A stretch of 64,000 nt of DNA from Agrobacterium vitis (GTDB taxonomy: Bacteria > Pseudomonadota > Alphaproteobacteria > Rhizobiales > Rhizobiaceae): contig NZ_AP023274.1 in assembly GCF_013426735.1 (NCBI RefSeq), positions 345,072-409,071 on the forward strand, in the 5' to 3' direction. Made by a program: the position numbers and the translations under genes. Below, one piece after another: positions 60,758-64,000 of this stretch (position 1 is the first letter of the stretch; each line of letters begins with the position of its first letter). Under the pieces are notes generated by a model, which made no database searches, was not told the DNA's origin, and saw only the letters and a list, made by a program, of their open reading frames with translations.

Positions 60758-61573
60758 GGCATCGTAACGTTAACCGGACATCGATCAAAATATGGGATCT
60801 GGCTGCATGACCAGATGTAGCCGTGATCCTCTTTATCGTCGCCACCGATTTCCCGCCGAGGTGATTGCCCATGCAGTTTGGCTGTATTTCCGGTTTCCGC
60901 TTAGCCTGCGGATGGTCGAGGATCTGCTGGCAGCGCGTGGCATCATCGTCTCTCATCAAAGCGTGCGGCTCTGGGCGGAGAAATTCGGTAGACATTTTGC
61001 CAACGATATCCGCAAGATCCGCCGGCAGGCTCGGGGACAAATGGCATCTCGATGAGGTTGTCATCACCATCGGTGGAAGGAAACACTGGCTTTGGCGCGC
61101 CGTTGATCAGGATGGCTTTGTTCTCGACGTGCTGGTGCAAAACCGCCGCAATGCCAAGGCGGCAAAACGTTTGATGCGCAAGCTCCTGAAAGCCCAAGGC
61201 CGTGCGCTGCGTGTGATGATTACCGACAAACTACGATCCTATGGTGCAGCAAAGCGGGAGGTCATGCCCGGCGTTGAGCATCGTTCTCACAAGGGATCGA
61301 ACAATCGGTCGGAAAACTCTCATCAGCCCGTCCGACGACGGGAGAGGATCATGAAGCGCTTCAAGTCAGCACGACATCTTCAGCGTTTCGTTTCCATCCA
61401 TGACCCCATCGCCAACCTCTTTAAAGTTCCCCGACACGATATCCCATCCGCCCACCATCGCGAACTGCGAACCGAAGCCATGCAAGCATGGCACCAAATC
61501 GCGCGCCTTCACGCCGCATGAACTAATTCCTCACGCCCAGATATTGCGTTCAAGGCGGTAAGTTTACAGTGCC
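60758..61573 (+). mobile_element. IS6-family insertion sequence, copy 2
   Basis: 816 bp, standard for the family. The left end begins GGCATCGTAACGTTAACC and the right end, in reverse complement, GGCACTGTAAACTTACC. It carries a frameshifted transposase gene. The flanks differ (no octamer duplication), and both neighbours are truncated exactly at its ends: an IS3 copy on the left and a nitronate-monooxygenase-like gene on the right. This is the footprint of IS6-mediated deletion. Confidence 0.85.
60792..61521 (+). pseudogene. IS6-family transposase, one-base frameshift
   Basis: N-terminal part in the frame from 60792 (DPLYRRHRFPAEVIAHAVWL, SLRMVEDLLAARGIIVSHQS), C-terminal part one frame over from about 61035 (GDKWHLDEVVITIGGRKHWL, LRVMITDKLRSYGAAKREVM, NNRSENSHQPVRRRERIMKR), which supplies the DDE residues. 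The break is in a C/G-rich stretch after IRRQ. A different IS6 subgroup from the copy at 47 kb. Confidence 0.85.
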
Positions 61574-61925
61574 GTCATTCGCTCACCCCATCTACAAAAA
61601 CAAGATTCTGTGCTCGAAGGCCGATGACACGAAAATTACCGACGCATTTTCAATCGGCTGGCATACGCACAAACACCGCGTCATTCGAAACAGAACGTGC
61701 GACAAAACTTTACCATCAACAACTATCGGCACGGCAACGTATTTCGGGCGTGATTTTCCTATCCCCCGTTATTCGGTAGCGGTTCCGACAGAGGCAACCA
61801 AGGGCGCAATCGAAGAAATGGCCCTCTACGCCGGAGTCGCCTGCGATCACATAACTGAGATTAAAGCGGCGAGGGAAATCATTGCCTCCTTTGAAGAGGT
61901 CCTAAGCCGATCAAACATCCAATAG
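61574..61925 (+). pseudogene. nitronate-monooxygenase-like protein, C-terminal fragment
   Basis: About 116 codons remaining after the IS6 end; the start and the flavin site are lost. The remaining part reads HPIYKNKILCSKADDTKITD, FSIGWHTHKHRVIRNRTCD, DFPIPRYSVAVPTEATKGAI and EMALYAGVACDHITEIKAAR, the pattern at the end of 2-nitropropane-dioxygenase/nitronate monooxygenase proteins. It ends 69 nt upstream of the carrier-protein ligase and could have been the first gene of that operon. Truncated by the IS6 element; not functional. Confidence 0.6.
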
Positions 61926-61994
61926 ATTTTTTGCAAAAAGAGGTTGAATAAACAAATGTCATTCGCCGGATAGTGGTATAAAATCAAAGTTCTC

Positions 61995-62770
61995 TTGGAG
62001 GCAACACTAGATAAACTGTTCGAGCATAGATGCACGGCTGTCACTGAATATGACAGCCTCCTGACTCGGCAAGAAATCGACCTTTTGGGATACGGGCGAA
62101 ATTTTCCGCAATTAACCTGCTGTCTTGGTCATATACCCGTGGGACTTCGCAACAAGTTCTCGGCCGGGGAACAGACATTTTCCAGCGGTTTTGAAGCAAG
62201 CGGCGCTACCGCTGCCCTGCTACCTGCCGCCTGCTACAAGATCTATCTCGAAAGGCGAAACACAACGCTCGCGTCTCCGATTTTCGTGGGATGTGTCGCC
62301 AAGTGCTTCAGAAATGAAGATAAGCCGTTGGACGAATTTCGCGCCCTGAACTTCACGATGAAAGAATTCGTCTATCTCGGATCGTCGGAGGGCGCGATGG
62401 AACACCTAGAAGCATCCCAGCAAATCATATCACGCTTGCTCCAAAACTCGGTATCGCGTTCGATATCGAGACGGCGACTGACCCATTTTTCGATACCAGC
62501 AGTTCGGTTGCGCGGTTGGCGCAGATCAGCCCGACGAAACGAGAGTTTGTTTATCAAGGGCACGCGGTTAGCTCATTGAACTGGCACAGAAACTACTTTG
62601 GTGAAAAGTTCTCAATCTTGTTGGATGGTGCCCCGATCGAAACAAGCTGCGCGGCCTTCGGTGTTGATCGCTGGTTGGCGATGTTCAAGGAGCATTTCAT
62701 CAGCCCCGAAGAAGCCTTTGAGGCGCTCAAGAAGGTCACGGTCGAACATGAACGATCTGTTGCCTGTTAA
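61995..62770 (+). pseudogene. class II aaRS-like amino acid:[carrier protein] ligase, one-base frameshift
   Basis: About 258 residues across two frames, starting at TTG 61995. The fold is that of SerRS-like amino acid:carrier-protein ligases found in rhizobia, which charge an amino acid onto the phosphopantetheine of a small carrier protein. Signature residues: zinc ligands Cys80 (LLPAACYKIY), Glu124 (FTMKEFVYLG) and Cys219 (IETSCAAFG), spaced as in the described enzymes (44 and 95 residues); motif 2 CFRNEDKPLDEFR; motif 3 FGVDRWLAMF. The frame shifts by one base near 62437 (ISR | LAPKLGIAFD); losing or gaining one base would restore the gene. No tRNA-binding domain is present. It overlaps the downstream thioesterase gene by 23 nt. 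Confidence 0.75.
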
Positions 62771-63131
62771 TCTTGAAGCAAGAAGCACATTGCTGATCGA
62801 ATTCGTTTTCACGATTCGCAAACGCCATTTGGCAACCACGCTCGGAGGTGATGAGGACGTGATTGCCACCGCCGTTCTCATACATTGGGCGGAGCTGGCT
62901 GCAACGCAACTTCTCAAAGAGCGCTATGAGGGCAGCTACCGAACGTCTGTCGGAACTGTCGTGGAGATCAAACACATTGCGAGTGCGCTTCTACATGAAA
63001 AGATAACGGTTCGCGTCCAACTCATGCGGCTCGTCTTGGGTATAGCGCGGTTCTCAATCGACATAACGGCGCAAGACTCTGGACGTTTGTTGATGCAAGG
63101 AAGCCATGAACGGAAGGTGAACACAGAGTGA
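62748..63131 (+). CDS. hotdog-fold thioesterase, FlK-like (fluoroacetyl-CoA thioesterase family)
   Basis: 127 residues. The family triad is visible: Thr in ATAVLIHWAELAA with the Glu seven residues later, and His in VEIKHIASALLHEK, matching the T-E-H arrangement of FlK. Members of this family cut thioesters of small acids from CoA or carrier proteins. The start ATG lies inside the 3' end of the ligase gene (23-nt overlap), and the stop overlaps the GTG start of the transferase gene (GTGA). In this operon a role in releasing an amino acid or acid from a carrier protein is the natural inference. Confidence 0.75.
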   Translation: MNDLLPVNLEARSTLLIEFVFTIRKRHLATTLGGDEDVIATAVLIHWAELAATQLLKERYEGSYRTSVGTVVEIKHIASALLHEKITVRVQLMRLVLGIARFSIDITAQDSGRLLMQGSHERKVNTE

Positions 63132-63688
63132 ATATCCTCTTTTACATCGATGAATCCCCAAACGATTCCGGCGCACCAGAATTATTCCGGCAAATTCTAT
63201 CATTGCGAAAACAAACCCGACTGGGAAAGCACTACTTACCAGGTGGAAGATCGCTTAGCAGGTCAGATACCCATTCCCACAGCGCTTGCCTCATTGCAGA
63301 CCGAAAGTACGTCGCGTTAGATATCGAATCCAGCAACCGCCCGGATTTACCAGGGATATCGCAACGTCTTTTGCCTCGCATAGCAACAGATGACAGGGTG
63401 AAAATGGACTTCCTCTCCGCTTGGACGATAAAAGAATCAATCCTCAAGGCCATTGGTGTTGGCTTGAGGATGTCAATGTCATGCATAAATATCATCCAGG
63501 AAAATGAGATTTATCGGGGTTTCAAAATCGTAAAATCAATTTTTTTGCATGAAAATTTCGCGAGTATTTTGATAAAGAACAATAAATACACCTGTGCTAT
63601 ATCTTTTTTCGAAAAATATCTTCGAAATGAAGCCATCAATATTATGAGGATCGACAACAAAGCCGTGGAGAAGTTGAATGTTCTATGA
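63128..63688 (+). CDS. 4'-phosphopantetheinyl transferase, Sfp/AcpT-type
   Basis: 186 residues, start GTG at 63128 overlapping the thioesterase stop. The catalytic metal site is recognisable as KYVALDIESS (position of the Asp of the G-[IV]-D motif; the Gly is Ala here) and FLSAWTIKESILKAIGVGLR (the W-[ST]-x-K-E-[SA]-x-x-K motif). The N-terminal region is shorter than in Sfp. It should install phosphopantetheine on a carrier protein, exactly the substrate that the ligase needs. AT content rises in the last 200 bp (e.g. KIVKSIFLHENFASILIKNN), unlike its neighbours, hinting at a separate origin. Confidence 0.72.
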   Translation: MNILFYIDESPNDSGAPELFRQILSLRKQTRLGKHYLPGGRSLSRSDTHSHSACLIADRKYVALDIESSNRPDLPGISQRLLPRIATDDRVKMDFLSAWTIKESILKAIGVGLRMSMSCINIIQENEIYRGFKIVKSIFLHENFASILIKNNKYTCAISFFEKYLRNEAINIMRIDNKAVEKLNVL

Positions 63689-64000
63689 AGGCACACTAGC
63701 CTTGCAGATGACACTGTTTCTCTCTGGCGTCCTAGGCGGTATTGTCAATGCTATTGCCGGCGGTGCGACGCTGTTCACCTTTCCGATCATGTTGGGGCTC
63801 GGTCTACCGCCGATCATGGCAAGCGCAACAAACCAGGTGTCGGTTACGCCAAGCCATCTCGCCGCGGCGATTTCTGGAGCCAACTTTCGGCGAAGCATAC
63901 AGCAAATAGGCGTCAGCTACATGTTTATAGCCCTTATTGGTGGAGGCCTCGGCCTTAAACTTCTGGCGGTCACTCCGCCTACCCTCTTTGTTCTTTTCGT
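63678..64000 (+). CDS. TauE/SafE (TSUP) family permease, 3' end outside window
   Basis: First ~107 residues. Starts ATG at 63678, overlapping the transferase stop by 11 nt, so it belongs to the same operon. The TSUP N-terminal helices are clear: GVLGGIVNAIAGGATLFTFP, IMLGLGLPPIMASATNQVSV, and IGVSYMFIALIGGGLGLKLL. TSUP proteins export sulfite, sulfonates or other small organic anions. In this operon it could export the product made on the carrier protein, but this is only context. Confidence 0.8.
   Translation, partial: MFYEGTLALQMTLFLSGVLGGIVNAIAGGATLFTFPIMLGLGLPPIMASATNQVSVTPSHLAAAISGANFRRSIQQIGVSYMFIALIGGGLGLKLLAVTPPTLFVLF

Noticed and set aside
1..64000. tRNA, rRNA, CRISPR arrays, replication origin, riboswitch
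   Set aside because: Looked for and not seen: no cloverleaf-like segment, no regularly spaced short repeats, no repABC genes and no recognised aptamer.

Overview
The window looks like accessory DNA, a plasmid, chromid or genomic island, of an alphaproteobacterium of the Rhizobiales (Rhizobium/Agrobacterium-like). The grounds are frucose/ribose-type ABC cassettes, a NodT-type outer-membrane factor, PAS-MCP and GGDEF-EAL genes of rhizobial style, a LacI-controlled sugar island, and a dense mix of IS481, IS630, IS66, IS6, IS30 and IS3 elements. This is inference from protein families, not from a marker gene; no rRNA, tRNA, CRISPR array or replication origin was recognised.

Layout. 0-5 kb: the end of a glycolate-oxidase-like pair (Fe-S CCG protein plus FAD oxidase), gene debris, an IS481 element and a frameshifted RraA-like gene. 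5-10 kb: a flavin monooxygenase and a zinc alcohol dehydrogenase transcribed together, controlled by the adjacent AcoR-type activator through a consensus sigma-54 promoter and two palindromic upstream sites. 10.6-13.7 kb: a winged-helix/TPR regulator and an exported CxxCH protein. 14-19.8 kb: two signalling genes broken by transposons, an MCP (IS630) and a GGDEF-EAL gene (IS66), both with readable target duplications. 20-28.5 kb: an acyl-CoA dehydrogenase, two AraC regulators, and a tight molybdoenzyme-ferredoxin-ferredoxin reductase-moaA' operon, moaA being cut off at a 91-93 bp palindromic element that recurs at 45.5 kb.

28.8-37.6 kb: a LacI regulator followed by a complete sugar-type catabolic island (binding protein, ATPase, permease, phosphotriesterase-like lactonase/hydrolase, glutamine-amidotransferase-like protein, PfkB kinase on the opposite strand, BtpA/SgcQ-like protein, M20 amidohydrolase). 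37.6-45.4 kb: an RND tripartite efflux pump (three overlapping genes) divergent from its likely two-component system. 45.5-50.3 kb: a truncated thioesterase, an MDR oxidoreductase, an IS6 element, and an ECF sigma/anti-sigma pair divergent from an exported DUF4394 protein.

50.4-61.6 kb is a transposon-rich defence island: IS30, two inverted IS3 copies, a relic of another IS3-family element, the tail of an OLD-family nuclease plus a UvrD-like helicase (Gabija-like remnant), a complete AbiEi/AbiEii pair, DUF2958 debris, a coupled small membrane protein/winged-helix pair, and a truncated PIN-like gene. The last 2.4 kb (61.6-64 kb) carry the most unusual locus: a decapitated nitronate-monooxygenase-like gene, a class II aminoacyl-tRNA-synthetase-like amino acid:carrier-protein ligase (one frameshift), a FlK-like hotdog thioesterase, an Sfp-type phosphopantetheinyl transferase and a TauE/SafE permease, all overlapping.

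Caution: several genes differ from an intact frame by exactly one base (RraA-like, GGDEF-EAL, helicase, DUF2958, an IS6 transposase, the carrier-protein ligase). Some may be decay, others may be sequencing errors.
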